Shown here piece by piece: positions 25,491 to 34,479 of a stretch of DNA of 64,000 nucleotides. Within the stretch, counting starts at the first letter, position 1. Every line of letters begins with the position of its first letter. Origin of the DNA: Pseudomonas lundensis (GTDB lineage Bacteria; Pseudomonadota; Gammaproteobacteria; Pseudomonadales; Pseudomonadaceae); assembly GCF_001042985.1 (NCBI RefSeq), contig NZ_JYKY01000002.1:124001-188000 (forward strand), in the 5' to 3' direction. Made by a program: the position numbers and the translations under genes. Under the pieces are notes generated by a model. The model saw only the letters and a list, made by a program, of their open reading frames with translations, made no database searches and had not been told where the DNA came from.

Positions 25491-26663
25491 TTACGGCCGG
25501 TTGATGAACTTGAGGTCGGACGGTGCGTCCATCGACAGGTGTTGCACGGTGTCGCCCAGCTTGCCGGTCTGCGGATCGCGTTCCACGACCACGATGTTGT
25601 TGCTCATCTGGTTGGCGATCAGCACAAACTTGCCGTTAGGGCTGAGGGCGAACTCACGGGGGTGATCGCCTTCAACGGAGCGGCGCTGCAGATGCGTCAA
25701 CTCGCCATTGGCGGGGTTAATCGCAAAGACCAGCAATTCGTTGGCCTTGCCCCGGTTACTGACGTACAGGAACTTGCCGTCGGCGCTGGTGTGCAGGCCG
25801 CCTGCGGCGCGGTTACCGGCCGGTTGGCCCGGAGCCAGTTCTACCGCCTGACGCTGTTTGAGCTGACCGTTGTCGTAATCGAACACAAATACCTGAGCAC
25901 TCATTTCTGTGGTCAGGTAAGCGTGCTTGCCATCGCGCGCGAACAACAGGTGGCGCGGGCCGCTGCCCGCAGGCAGTTCAATGGCAGCCGGTTCGGCGGG
26001 GATCAGCGGATGCTCGGGGTTGGCTGCGGGGTCGTAGCGGTAGACAAAAATCTTGTCGGCGCCCAGATCGTTGGCATAAACGAATTGGCCGTCCGGGGAT
26101 GACACCACCGAGTGCACGTGCGCGGACAACTGGCGTTCAGGGTTGACCCGGCTGGCCGGGTGGCTGCTCATTTGGGTCACGGGCTGCAACTGGCCCTGCG
26201 CATTGATCGGCAACACCGCCAGGCTGCCGCCGGGGTCGGCATGCACGCCATAGTTGGCCACAAACAGATAACGCTCATCATGGCTCAGGCTGGAGTGCGT
26301 GGGCTCTTCGCCCAGGGTTTTGACCTGATTGACCAGCGTCAGCTCATGGGTTTTCGGGTTGATCGCGACACTGCTCACGCGCCCCACCCCATCCGCCTGG
26401 CCTTTGCCGTTTTCGTTGACCACGAACAGCCGCTGCTGGTCGGCGGACAGTGTCAGCCATGAAGGGTTGGCCGATTTGAACACTTGCAGCGGTTCAGGGG
26501 TGATACGCCCTTTTTCGCTGTCGAACTGCAAGCGGTAGATGCCCTGGCTTTTGCCCTGGGTATACGAACCGACAAGCAACTCCACTTCACGCTCGGAGGA
26601 CGCCTGCGCCGACATCGCGCCCACGCTTGAGGCCATCAACAGCGGCAACCATTTAAGCTTCAT
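25491..26663 (-). CDS. Secreted beta-propeller lactonase-family protein
   Basis: This protein of about 390 residues starts with a signal peptide (MKLKWLPLLMASSVGAMSAQA) and then shows seven-bladed propeller repeats of the YkgB/6-phosphogluconolactonase family: LLVGSYTQGKSQGIYRLQFD, NPSWLTLSADQQRLFVVNE, DGQFVYANDLGADKIFVY, DGKFLYVSNRGKANELLVF. Homologues hydrolyse sugar lactones, but the export signal places this one in the periplasm, so a role on aldonolactones made by periplasmic sugar oxidation is possible, not proven. ATG at 26663 has GAGGTGG just upstream and overlaps the preceding gene's end by 11 bases; the ATG-rich longer frame is less likely. Confidence 0.85.
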   Translation of the reverse strand: MKLKWLPLLMASSVGAMSAQASSEREVELLVGSYTQGKSQGIYRLQFDSEKGRITPEPLQVFKSANPSWLTLSADQQRLFVVNENGKGQADGVGRVSSVAINPKTHELTLVNQVKTLGEEPTHSSLSHDERYLFVANYGVHADPGGSLAVLPINAQGQLQPVTQMSSHPASRVNPERQLSAHVHSVVSSPDGQFVYANDLGADKIFVYRYDPAANPEHPLIPAEPAAIELPAGSGPRHLLFARDGKHAYLTTEMSAQVFVFDYDNGQLKQRQAVELAPGQPAGNRAAGGLHTSADGKFLYVSNRGKANELLVFAINPANGELTHLQRRSVEGDHPREFALSPNGKFVLIANQMSNNIVVVERDPQTGKLGDTVQHLSMDAPSDLKFINRP

Positions 26664-26952
26664 CAACCACCTCACACGCGTCGTCATCATTGCTTGCGCT
26701 CAATGCGCTGAGGCAGACCAGGCGGTGCTCGCCCGAGTCGCCCACGAGGGTCCAGCTTTGCAGGCTGTCGTCAAAAACCGCCGCGTCGAGCTGTGGGGGT
26801 GTAAAACTCCAGCGCTTTTCGGCGCGGCCATCCATGCACTTGATGAGCAATTGCACATCATCCAGAGAAAAATCCCAGGCGTGCAGCCCGTCAATAATCA
26901 GCATGTCGCTGCTTTCAAGGGCCGCACGCATGGTCTGGTTTGAATCGCTCAT
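26653..26952 (-). CDS. Small conserved Pseudomonas protein (DUF5629-like)
   Basis: A 99-residue acidic protein (MSDSNQTMRAALESSDMLI start) with the feel of a small alpha/beta fold (MLIIDGLHAWDFSLDD; KRWSFTPPQLDAAVFDD; WTLVGDSGEHRLVCLSALSA). It resembles the Pseudomonas DUF5629 family, by memory only. It overlaps the lactonase-like gene by 11 bases, so the two are probably one operon. It lies 70 bases downstream of the giant toxin-like gene on the same strand; I see no evidence that it is an immunity protein, but position allows it. Confidence 0.65.
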   Translation of the reverse strand: MSDSNQTMRAALESSDMLIIDGLHAWDFSLDDVQLLIKCMDGRAEKRWSFTPPQLDAAVFDDSLQSWTLVGDSGEHRLVCLSALSASNDDDACEVVDEA

Positions 26953-27022
26953 TAATCATTCACCTGTTGGAAAGGCGCAATGATAGGTCAAACCAGCCCC
27001 TTTACCCATGCCTGTCTGTCTT

Positions 27023-30000
27023 TCACTGGACGTCCAGCGCCAGAAATCGTTCCATCAGCATCTTTTGACTGATAGGCGCGTAATACACCTGGGTCGGCGC
27101 ACGCCCGGGTTTGGCTTTGGCATCTTCAGCTGGCTGGCTGGCATACCGTTGAGCCGCCAGCTTGAAATGGGCCGCTTCCACGTTCTGCGCCGGGCTGTCG
27201 GCCGCTTTGTAATGCAAATGCGCATACCAGAGCACGTTGCCGGCGGTGTTTTTGATTTCGTACTCCTGCACGAAGTCCTGACGTTCCCCGCGCAAGGCCA
27301 CACGCGGCTCGAGTTTGTTCACGCTGACGTGTTGCTTCTCCAGCAGGAAGTTAACCGTGGCGGTGGTGGGTGGTAACGACATCAGCAGCTCAACGCCTTG
27401 GGAACGCAGCAGCGCCGCGCCGTTTTCCAGGCGTTTGATGTACATCGGCACGGTGCCCGGCTTGGGGTGCTCGACGGCAGGCTCATCGGGGGCAGCCTGT
27501 TTGATCTCCAGCACCAGCCGATCCAGTTTTTGCGCGTAACGGTCGAGAATTTCTTCCAGTTCCAACGGGAATCGGGACCGCTTGGCGTAACCCTTGACCC
27601 GACGGATTTGAGCGTTTAGACCCTCCAACAGGGTATTGGCCTCGGTTTTCAAGGCTGATAAGGGCCGCGCTGGGAGCACAACAGGCGCCTGCACCTCAAC
27701 CCATTGGTCCGGGGCCGTCTCTTTGAATGTGACGGTCAAGTGAGGTGCGGGGCTGTTACTTCTCACACTGGCGCCTGACATGTCCCCCACATCAACCACC
27801 TCACCTTCCTGACCGGCGTCCGCTCTGGGGGTGCCGATCAAAATGCCTTTTTTGCGCGTGCGTACAATTTTTCGGGTGTACGTGGGGGTACGCACAGGGT
27901 GCGGCTGCTCAGGTAACCACTCTGTGTGCGCCCTGGCCTGGGCCTGCAACATCGCTTCGGCTTTTTGATCCAACTCAGCCAGTGCTGAAAGCACGTGTTC
28001 AAACGCAGTCATGTTCAACCGCGCTCCGGCCTCTTCTCGGAAAATCCCCAACGCATCGTCCGCGCGGGCGTAACGCTCACGGATATCGGTGAGAATTTCG
28101 CTGCGCTCATCAAGGCTGAACAGGGCTTGATCTTCGAGCGCGTAGTGCGTTTGTGCGGTGTAAAACAAGTCAGTCAGCGTTTTTCGCACGTTATGCCAAT
28201 CTGCGCTACCGGGTGAATCAATCAACAGGTCAGGAAAAATAAGCAACTGGTAAGCCCGGCACACCGTGTTGGAGCGGTAGTGAACGGTGTCTGATTGTTC
28301 AAACATCGCATAATTTTTTTGCGCTTGCGCTGCTGTCGAATAGCCCAGCTTGGGGACGGCGCGCAATTTTTTGATATAGGACTCAAGCTCAACATAAGAG
28401 GCAGCGGCCTTATCAAAGGCCTCCACCATGGACTGGCAATCGTTTCGATAGGCAGGGGACCGAAGCAGATCAACATTGACCAACTGACCGTGGGTGCTGA
28501 ATACCTCGGGATGTTGCAACTTGAAAACGCCCGTGAGCAAAAAATAACAATCAAACAATGTGCTGTTCAGGCGAATCAGGTACTTGTAGAAACCGACCAG
28601 ATTGTTCGGGTCATTGTCTTCGGACAGCACTTCCTGCTTCTCCAGAAACAGACTCAACGCCGATTCGTACTCTGGTTTTTGACGCTCAATGACCTCTATA
28701 TAACGTTCCAGTGCTGCGCGACGTTGTGCCAAGGGGGTTGTTTCAAACTCACTGATATTGGCCTTGTCACTCAGCGCTTGCACCCTCGACATTTCTGCTT
28801 CCAGCACTTTGGACCGGGCGTTATAGCGCGTCAGTTGTTCACGCAGTTCATTCAACCGTTTAATACGTTGCTCTTTCTTGATGGACACTCGGGTTTTAGG
28901 CGCCCCTCCCCGCAGCCGGACGCGCAAATCATATGTCCAGATACCTCTTTCATTGCGAACAATACGAGGCCCGCGATCCTTTGAATCGTGAGGATTGACC
29001 AGATACACATCGTCCTCTTCCAACTGCACGCGATAGATCCATTTATCCACCTCGGCATAGAACTGGTAGTTAAGCCTGAGTAAGCCTTGATAAGGGCCGC
29101 GCGCTACCGGCGGGCTGTCTTCTTTAAAGCCTTCGACGTGATTACGGTCCAGCCACGTCAATTGTGCGCGCGTGTATTTGACTTGCGGGTTGGTAAACCA
29201 CGAAAAGTCCAGCTCGGTTTGACGGTTTCCAACCACCACACTCACATCATGGACCTGTGGCAAATCGAGGGTGGCGGCTGCCGTTAACGGTTGGCGCTGT
29301 GCCCGTTCCCGAAGACTGGCCGGGATCAGAACCGCCTCGGCCTGTTGCTGTATGGGTAACGGACGTTGACCTGCAACCGGGCGAAGATGCAAAAGCACCA
29401 GTGCGCAGTTGAATAACAAATCAATTATTGCCGCTGCTTTCTCTGGTTCATCATCCGAGCGCAGCGCTTCTATATCGTGCTGCACCGCCAGATAAGTCAT
29501 GCTGATGCCCGCGATAAGGCGTAACGGCCAGGCCAACGGGAGATTGGGGACAATCGCACTGAACACGAGCCAGCCGCCAGTGACCAGCGACTGCCAACGC
29601 TCCTCAACATTGGAAACAGTTTGCCGATCCGCCAACTCACTAAGGGTTCGGGCCAGTTCCAGGTACAGGGTGTGCATGAAGTCCTGGTTCAAGGCAAAAT
29701 CGCCCAGCTTGGCTGCCCCGGGAATCACGGGGGGTGAGTGATCGTCATGCACATGCCGTGACGGCAGATTCAGACGATAAAAACCGCCCGCTTCATAGAG
29801 TTTGCGGGCATCTGAGGGCAGCCACTGCAATACGTTGTTTTGCAATTCCCCGGCTTGAGCAATCGCTGCAAACAATGCGTCCCATGAGGGGAATTCGATC
29901 AAGGGCTGCTTGTGCAACGGTCGGTACAACACGTGAGGCCCGGCAAGCACGTTCAGCGGGCCGATCACAAACATGTTGCGGGCGGTATGCGGCGGGGCTT

Positions 30001-31747
30001 TAGGGGCTGACAAAAACTTCAATGGCCGGATGCTCACCGGCTCCCCGTCCACCCTGCGCATTTGCGGGTCGAGGTGCATCAGGGCCTTCACCCACCGAAA
30101 ACCGCGCTCCGTGAACGAACACAACCTGCGAATCTTGCATTCCAGCGCCTGTAAAACCAGTTGAACGCGCAATTCTTCAGTGAATAGCTTTTCGCGGCGC
30201 AGGGCTTGATCGGGGTCGGCAGTCAAACACTGCTCAATCCAGCGCGGATAACGCAGACCAATATTGACGGTTTTGATCAATGTCCTGATGTACGCCGGGG
30301 TCATCCACCAGCCCTGAATTAATTGACCTTTGGCGTGACGGATTGTCATGCGGCTGCTTCGCGCGGCGGACAGATTCGCCACGGCCAGTTGTGTGAGGGT
30401 CAACGTGTAGGGGTTGAGTGTGCCAATGGTGCCCTCGCCGCCCGGCCCTACCGGGTCCAAAAACGTCAGTTCAATATCGTCAGGCTCGTAACCCGGAGCG
30501 AGTGGCTGGTCATGGCGCATCTGCTGGCGCAAGGCATTGGCGGTGAAGGTAAACAGATCCGGGATGTCGTCGTTGAAGCGCTTGCCCTTTGCTTGTGTGT
30601 ACACGCTGGCCAACGCGACCAGTTGCGAGCGGTATTCAAAACGATCCCCCGCAGTGGCATTTTGTAACCACTGCGGCAGCGCCGAATAAACAGGTGCCAG
30701 ATTGATCGGTGCGGGCTCTTCACCCACGCCAAAGACGGCGGCGGTGTCAGTGACGTCCCTGACACATTGCTCCAGTGCCTGGAGTGGCATGGGCTTTTCA
30801 AGGGCCAGGATGGCGTCCAGTTGACGCTCAAGGACACACATCGCCTGAGTATCCAGAAAGTTACTCGCAGTCTCGTACAGCACGCACTTGACACGTTGCA
30901 GGCGATAGCGGGTGGCGAACCTCATGTTCCATGTGCGCGTAAACAGATCCAGCAAAGAAAAACGCTCAATGGCGCCGCCGGGTTTGCAATAAAACCAGGT
31001 GCTCAGGCGACCTTCGACATGTTCGATGAGGATGTCGGGGGTCACGACATTGAACGTGCGCCCGGTCACAAACCTGCCAGCCACGCTATGCACGTTTACG
31101 CGGGTGTTCGAATCAAAGATCCTCTGCGCACGTGGGCGGTCCCTCAAACGTTCATTGCGATGGGGGTAACGCAGCACCTGTCGCAGATGGCTGCGTTGAC
31201 TGTCGGTGAGATTGCTCGCCCGGCTGATGCTGCTCAGCAACTGATCCTGAATCATTGTGCCCAGCCAGAGCAGTCGGCTTGTGCCGGTATTGCCAGGTTG
31301 ATTCCAGTACGTGACGTGAGCGTGTTGCAGTGCAACCTGCCAGATGCTCATAACGTCCATCAACAGAGGCTCGATACGGGTCATGGGTTCAATGAGTGTG
31401 AACCCTCCGGGCGGCGCAGGCGGCGCACTCATCGCCACGAAACACGCGTCGTCAGCGAGGTACCTGTAGTTGAGTGGCTCTCGGCTGGCGATATGCTCAA
31501 GCAGTTCATCAATCAATAAACGGTAGCGCTGCGTGGTCAGGGCGTTGCCCTGAGCATCGACGGTCAGCACGATATAGGTTTTGCTGAGGTCAAAAGCGTG
31601 CTGCCTGAACGACTCGGTCAGTAGCTCTGTCAGCAGTTGCGTGACCACACCGCGCACCGTCGGACGCGTTGCAAACTGTGCGGCTACCGCTCGCTGAATG
31701 GCAAAAGTGCCATACACCGGTAGGGAAGATGTTACGGAGTCGGACAT
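27023..31747 (-). CDS. Giant dermonecrotic-toxin-like protein (DUF6543 type)
   Basis: A protein of 1574 residues with no signal peptide. It has the style of the large Pseudomonas proteins with a dermonecrotic-toxin N-terminal region (DUF6543): long helical N-terminus, two hydrophobic stretches (about 725-757 and 772-791), then about 885-950 the tell-tale segment ending GIWTYDLRVRLRGG. Coiled-coil rich stretches follow (about 955-1045 and 1105-1130) and a basic linker TRKIVRTRKKG (about 1291). In relatives such regions are followed by leucine-rich repeats and a NEL ubiquitin-ligase domain; I see neither. It stands alone between the small-protein gene and the sugar-acid cluster, with lower GC than its neighbours by hand counts. 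AAGGAAG precedes the ATG by 5 bases. Target and delivery route are unknown. Confidence 0.7.
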   Translation of the reverse strand: MSDSVTSSLPVYGTFAIQRAVAAQFATRPTVRGVVTQLLTELLTESFRQHAFDLSKTYIVLTVDAQGNALTTQRYRLLIDELLEHIASREPLNYRYLADDACFVAMSAPPAPPGGFTLIEPMTRIEPLLMDVMSIWQVALQHAHVTYWNQPGNTGTSRLLWLGTMIQDQLLSSISRASNLTDSQRSHLRQVLRYPHRNERLRDRPRAQRIFDSNTRVNVHSVAGRFVTGRTFNVVTPDILIEHVEGRLSTWFYCKPGGAIERFSLLDLFTRTWNMRFATRYRLQRVKCVLYETASNFLDTQAMCVLERQLDAILALEKPMPLQALEQCVRDVTDTAAVFGVGEEPAPINLAPVYSALPQWLQNATAGDRFEYRSQLVALASVYTQAKGKRFNDDIPDLFTFTANALRQQMRHDQPLAPGYEPDDIELTFLDPVGPGGEGTIGTLNPYTLTLTQLAVANLSAARSSRMTIRHAKGQLIQGWWMTPAYIRTLIKTVNIGLRYPRWIEQCLTADPDQALRREKLFTEELRVQLVLQALECKIRRLCSFTERGFRWVKALMHLDPQMRRVDGEPVSIRPLKFLSAPKAPPHTARNMFVIGPLNVLAGPHVLYRPLHKQPLIEFPSWDALFAAIAQAGELQNNVLQWLPSDARKLYEAGGFYRLNLPSRHVHDDHSPPVIPGAAKLGDFALNQDFMHTLYLELARTLSELADRQTVSNVEERWQSLVTGGWLVFSAIVPNLPLAWPLRLIAGISMTYLAVQHDIEALRSDDEPEKAAAIIDLLFNCALVLLHLRPVAGQRPLPIQQQAEAVLIPASLRERAQRQPLTAAATLDLPQVHDVSVVVGNRQTELDFSWFTNPQVKYTRAQLTWLDRNHVEGFKEDSPPVARGPYQGLLRLNYQFYAEVDKWIYRVQLEEDDVYLVNPHDSKDRGPRIVRNERGIWTYDLRVRLRGGAPKTRVSIKKEQRIKRLNELREQLTRYNARSKVLEAEMSRVQALSDKANISEFETTPLAQRRAALERYIEVIERQKPEYESALSLFLEKQEVLSEDNDPNNLVGFYKYLIRLNSTLFDCYFLLTGVFKLQHPEVFSTHGQLVNVDLLRSPAYRNDCQSMVEAFDKAAASYVELESYIKKLRAVPKLGYSTAAQAQKNYAMFEQSDTVHYRSNTVCRAYQLLIFPDLLIDSPGSADWHNVRKTLTDLFYTAQTHYALEDQALFSLDERSEILTDIRERYARADDALGIFREEAGARLNMTAFEHVLSALAELDQKAEAMLQAQARAHTEWLPEQPHPVRTPTYTRKIVRTRKKGILIGTPRADAGQEGEVVDVGDMSGASVRSNSPAPHLTVTFKETAPDQWVEVQAPVVLPARPLSALKTEANTLLEGLNAQIRRVKGYAKRSRFPLELEEILDRYAQKLDRLVLEIKQAAPDEPAVEHPKPGTVPMYIKRLENGAALLRSQGVELLMSLPPTTATVNFLLEKQHVSVNKLEPRVALRGERQDFVQEYEIKNTAGNVLWYAHLHYKAADSPAQNVEAAHFKLAAQRYASQPAEDAKAKPGRAPTQVYYAPISQKMLMERFLALDVQ

Positions 31748-31838
31748 ACGGGCTTCCTTATCAAGGCGCAGGGATAAGCCCCTGCCTGACAGGAAGAGTT
31801 AAAGGATTTGCCACGCGGTGAGTGGTAGCCGGCTATGG

Positions 31839-31865
31839 CGGGGGTTAATCGTTGACCAACCCCCG
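31839..31865 (-). terminator. Hairpin past the aldehyde dehydrogenase gene
   Basis: CGGGGGTT and AACCCCCG form an 8-bp perfect stem with an 11-base loop just after the stop of the sugar-acid operon. It lacks a T run, so it may be a weak or Rho-assisted terminator. Confidence 0.4.
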
Positions 31866-31871
31866 ACGGGA

Positions 31872-33452
31872 TTACAGGGGGGTGCGCGTGGTCTGGCCAT
31901 CCACCAGGCGCTGGATGCCCAGCGGATTGGCGTTTTTTAACGGCTCGGGCAGCAGGCTGTCCGGGTAGTTCTGGAAGCACACCGGGCGCAGAAAACGGTC
32001 GATGGCCAGCGTACCGACTGACGTGCCCCGGGCATCCGAGGTCGCCGGGTAAGGCCCGCCATGCACCATGGCATCGCACACCTCGACACCGGTCGGGTAG
32101 CCATTGATCAAGATGCGCCCGACTTTTTGTTCCAGCAAAGGCGTCAGCCCGCCGAACTGTTGCAGGTCCTCGGGCTCGCCAATCAGGGTGGCGGTCAGTT
32201 GGCCGTGCAGGCTCTGGATCGCGGCGTCCAGTTGGGCCGCGTCTTGCACTTCGATCACCACCGTGGTTGGCCCGAACACTTCTTCCTGCAACACCGGATC
32301 ACCTTCCAGCAACAGCCGCACATCCGCCTTGAACACCTGCGGCTGTGCTTGTGTGCCTTGCTGGGCAAGGCCTGCAAGGTGTTCGACAAGGGCATGTTCG
32401 GCCAGTTGGCTGACCCCCTTGGCGTAGCTGCGCAGCGTGCCCGCATTGAGCATGGTCTGCGCGGGTTGTTCATTGATTTGCCCGGCCAGTTGCTCGATGA
32501 AGGCGGTGAATGCGGGCGAGCGCAGACCGATCACCAGCCCGGGGTTGGTACAGAACTGGCCGCAGCCTTGCACCACCGAGGCGGCCAACTCGCGGGCTAC
32601 CGTGGCGCTACGCACCTGCAAGGCCTGCGGCAGGATGATGACCGGGTTGATGCTCGACATTTCAGCGAACACCGGAATTGGCTGCGGCCGCGCCGCGGCC
32701 ATGTCACACAACGCGCGCCCGCCCTTGAGCGATCCGGTGAAGCCCACGGCCTGAATCGACGGGTGCTTGACCAGCGCCTCCCCGACGCCTGCGCCATAAA
32801 TCATGTTGAACACGCCTTGAGGCATGCCGGTACGCTCGGCGGCACGCAAAATGGCATCGGCCACCTGTTCCGCAGTCGCCATGTGCCCGCTGTGCGCCTT
32901 GAACACCACGGGGCAGCCAGCCGCCAGCGCTGAAGCGGTATCCCCCCCTGCCGTGGAAAAGGCCAGCGGAAAGTTGCTGGCGCCAAACACGGCGACCGGG
33001 CCAAGCCCGATGCGGTACTGGCGCACATCCGGACGCGGCAGCGGGGTGCGCTCAGGCAGCGCCTGATCGATGCGGGCCGCGTAAAAATCACCACGGCGCA
33101 ATACCGTGGCGAACAAACGCATCTGCCCGCTGGTGCGACCCCGTTCGCCTGCAATTCTGGCGGCCGGGAGCGCGGTTTCACGGCATACCAGCGCCACAAA
33201 CTGATCGTCCAGGGCATCCAGTTCATCGGCAATGGCGTCCAGAAACGCTGCCCGGCGTTCAGCGCTCAACGCTTTGTAGGCCGGGTAAGCGGCGGCCGCA
33301 GCGCAGGCGGCACGGTCCACCTCTTGCGCGGTGGCCTGGTAAAAGTCGTAGGGCAGTGCCTGGCCCGTGGTGGCGTCCACACTGTTCACGATGACGCTGC
33401 CTTGGGCGCTGCGTTGGCCGCCGATGTAGTTGTGGCCGAGAATCTGAGTCAT
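31872..33452 (-). CDS. NADP-type aldehyde dehydrogenase, 2-oxoglutarate-semialdehyde dehydrogenase
   Basis: The protein has 526 residues and the ALDH fold. It has the catalytic Cys in GQFCTNPGLVI and the general base Glu in FAEMSSINPVI, with a Rossmann cofactor site around FGASNFPLAFSTAGGD. The sequence is of the 2,5-dioxovalerate (ketoglutarate semialdehyde) dehydrogenase group, which makes 2-oxoglutarate from the dehydrated sugar acid. I chose the ATG at 33452, which has AGGAG about 9 bases upstream; the 21 extra residues of the longer frame are not part of the family. It follows the AraD1 gene with a gap of 13 bases and completes a Weimberg-type route with its neighbours. Confidence 0.9.
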   Translation of the reverse strand: MTQILGHNYIGGQRSAQGSVIVNSVDATTGQALPYDFYQATAQEVDRAACAAAAAYPAYKALSAERRAAFLDAIADELDALDDQFVALVCRETALPAARIAGERGRTSGQMRLFATVLRRGDFYAARIDQALPERTPLPRPDVRQYRIGLGPVAVFGASNFPLAFSTAGGDTASALAAGCPVVFKAHSGHMATAEQVADAILRAAERTGMPQGVFNMIYGAGVGEALVKHPSIQAVGFTGSLKGGRALCDMAAARPQPIPVFAEMSSINPVIILPQALQVRSATVARELAASVVQGCGQFCTNPGLVIGLRSPAFTAFIEQLAGQINEQPAQTMLNAGTLRSYAKGVSQLAEHALVEHLAGLAQQGTQAQPQVFKADVRLLLEGDPVLQEEVFGPTTVVIEVQDAAQLDAAIQSLHGQLTATLIGEPEDLQQFGGLTPLLEQKVGRILINGYPTGVEVCDAMVHGGPYPATSDARGTSVGTLAIDRFLRPVCFQNYPDSLLPEPLKNANPLGIQRLVDGQTTRTPL

Positions 33453-33465
33453 ACCTGCTCTCCTT

Positions 33466-34458
33466 TTAAAGTGTGCCGACAGCGCCGGGCTCGAACACCG
33501 CGTCAACCGGCGCAATGCCGTTGATCAGCGGTGCGCCGAAGGCCGACTGGGTTATTTCAAAACGGTCGCCCGCACGGGTGCGTACGCCATCAGCGAAAGA
33601 CAGCGTCGCCGTGCCGAAAAAGTGCACGTGCACATCGCCCGGCCGTAAAAACTGGCTGTATTTGAAGTGGTGGTATTCGAGGTTTTCCAGGCTGTGGCAC
33701 ATGTTGGCTTCGCCGCTCAGGAACTCGTTCTCCCAGAGCACTTGACCATCACGCAGGATGCGGCTGCTGCCGGACAAATGCCGGGGCAAGTCGCCGACCC
33801 GCAGCTCCGGGCCAAACGAGCAACTGCGCAGTTTGGAATGGGCCAGGTACAGGTAGTTTTTGCGCTCCATCACGTGGTCGGAGAACTCATTGCCCACGGC
33901 AAAGCCCAGCCGGTACGGCTTGCGGTCATGACCGATGACGTACAGGCCGCCGATTTCTGGCTCTTCACCCGCGTCTTCGGCAAACGGCGGCAGCGGGAAC
34001 GGTTCGCCCGGCCGCACGACAATGCTGCCATCGCCCTTGTAAAACCATTCGGGTTGCACCCCGGCCTCGCCTGCGTCGGGCTTACCACCCTCCACGCCCC
34101 ATTTGAAGATGCGCATGGTGTCGGTGAGTGCGGTGTCGTCGTGGGCCTGCTGGTGCATTTTGTCCCGGGCCGAGGCACTGCCCAGGTGGGTAAGCCCGGT
34201 GCCACTGATCAGCATGTGGGCCGGGTCCGGGTGATCCAGCGGCGGCAAGATCCGGCATTCAGCCAGCAACGCCTGATAGTCATGGGTGATGCCCAGCCCC
34301 AGCGCTTCGATCTGCTGTGCCAGCGACACCCCGGCGTCGATCGCGGCCAGTGCCACCTCGCGCACGCTGGTGCAACCGGACACTTCGCAGATCAGGTCGT
34401 CCTGCACCACGCCCACGCGGCGCTGGCCATTGTTCAATTCAAACTGTACTAAACGCAT
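33466..34458 (-). CDS. FAH-fold AraD1-family dehydratase of deoxy-keto-pentonates
   Basis: A protein of 330 residues with a fumarylacetoacetate-hydrolase-like C-terminal domain. Residues around SGTGLTHLGSASARDKMH, VGNEFSDHVMERKNY and GDVHVHFFGTATLSF contain the acidic metal ligands and active-site region. Related FAH-fold enzymes dehydrate 2-keto-3-deoxy-arabinonate or -xylonate to 2-oxoglutarate semialdehyde. The ATG at 34458 has GAGG about 6 bases upstream; the longer GTG-start frame adds only four residues. It lies between the MFS gene (21-base gap) and the ALDH gene on the minus strand, clearly one operon. Confidence 0.85.
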   Translation of the reverse strand: MRLVQFELNNGQRRVGVVQDDLICEVSGCTSVREVALAAIDAGVSLAQQIEALGLGITHDYQALLAECRILPPLDHPDPAHMLISGTGLTHLGSASARDKMHQQAHDDTALTDTMRIFKWGVEGGKPDAGEAGVQPEWFYKGDGSIVVRPGEPFPLPPFAEDAGEEPEIGGLYVIGHDRKPYRLGFAVGNEFSDHVMERKNYLYLAHSKLRSCSFGPELRVGDLPRHLSGSSRILRDGQVLWENEFLSGEANMCHSLENLEYHHFKYSQFLRPGDVHVHFFGTATLSFADGVRTRAGDRFEITQSAFGAPLINGIAPVDAVFEPGAVGTL

Positions 34459-34479
34459 GTTGAGCCTCACTGGGGCAAT

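Noticed and set aside
26653..26952. Small gene beside the toxin-like gene as an immunity gene
   Set aside because: It overlaps the lactonase-like gene, is probably widespread in Pseudomonas, and nothing but position links it to the toxin-like gene.
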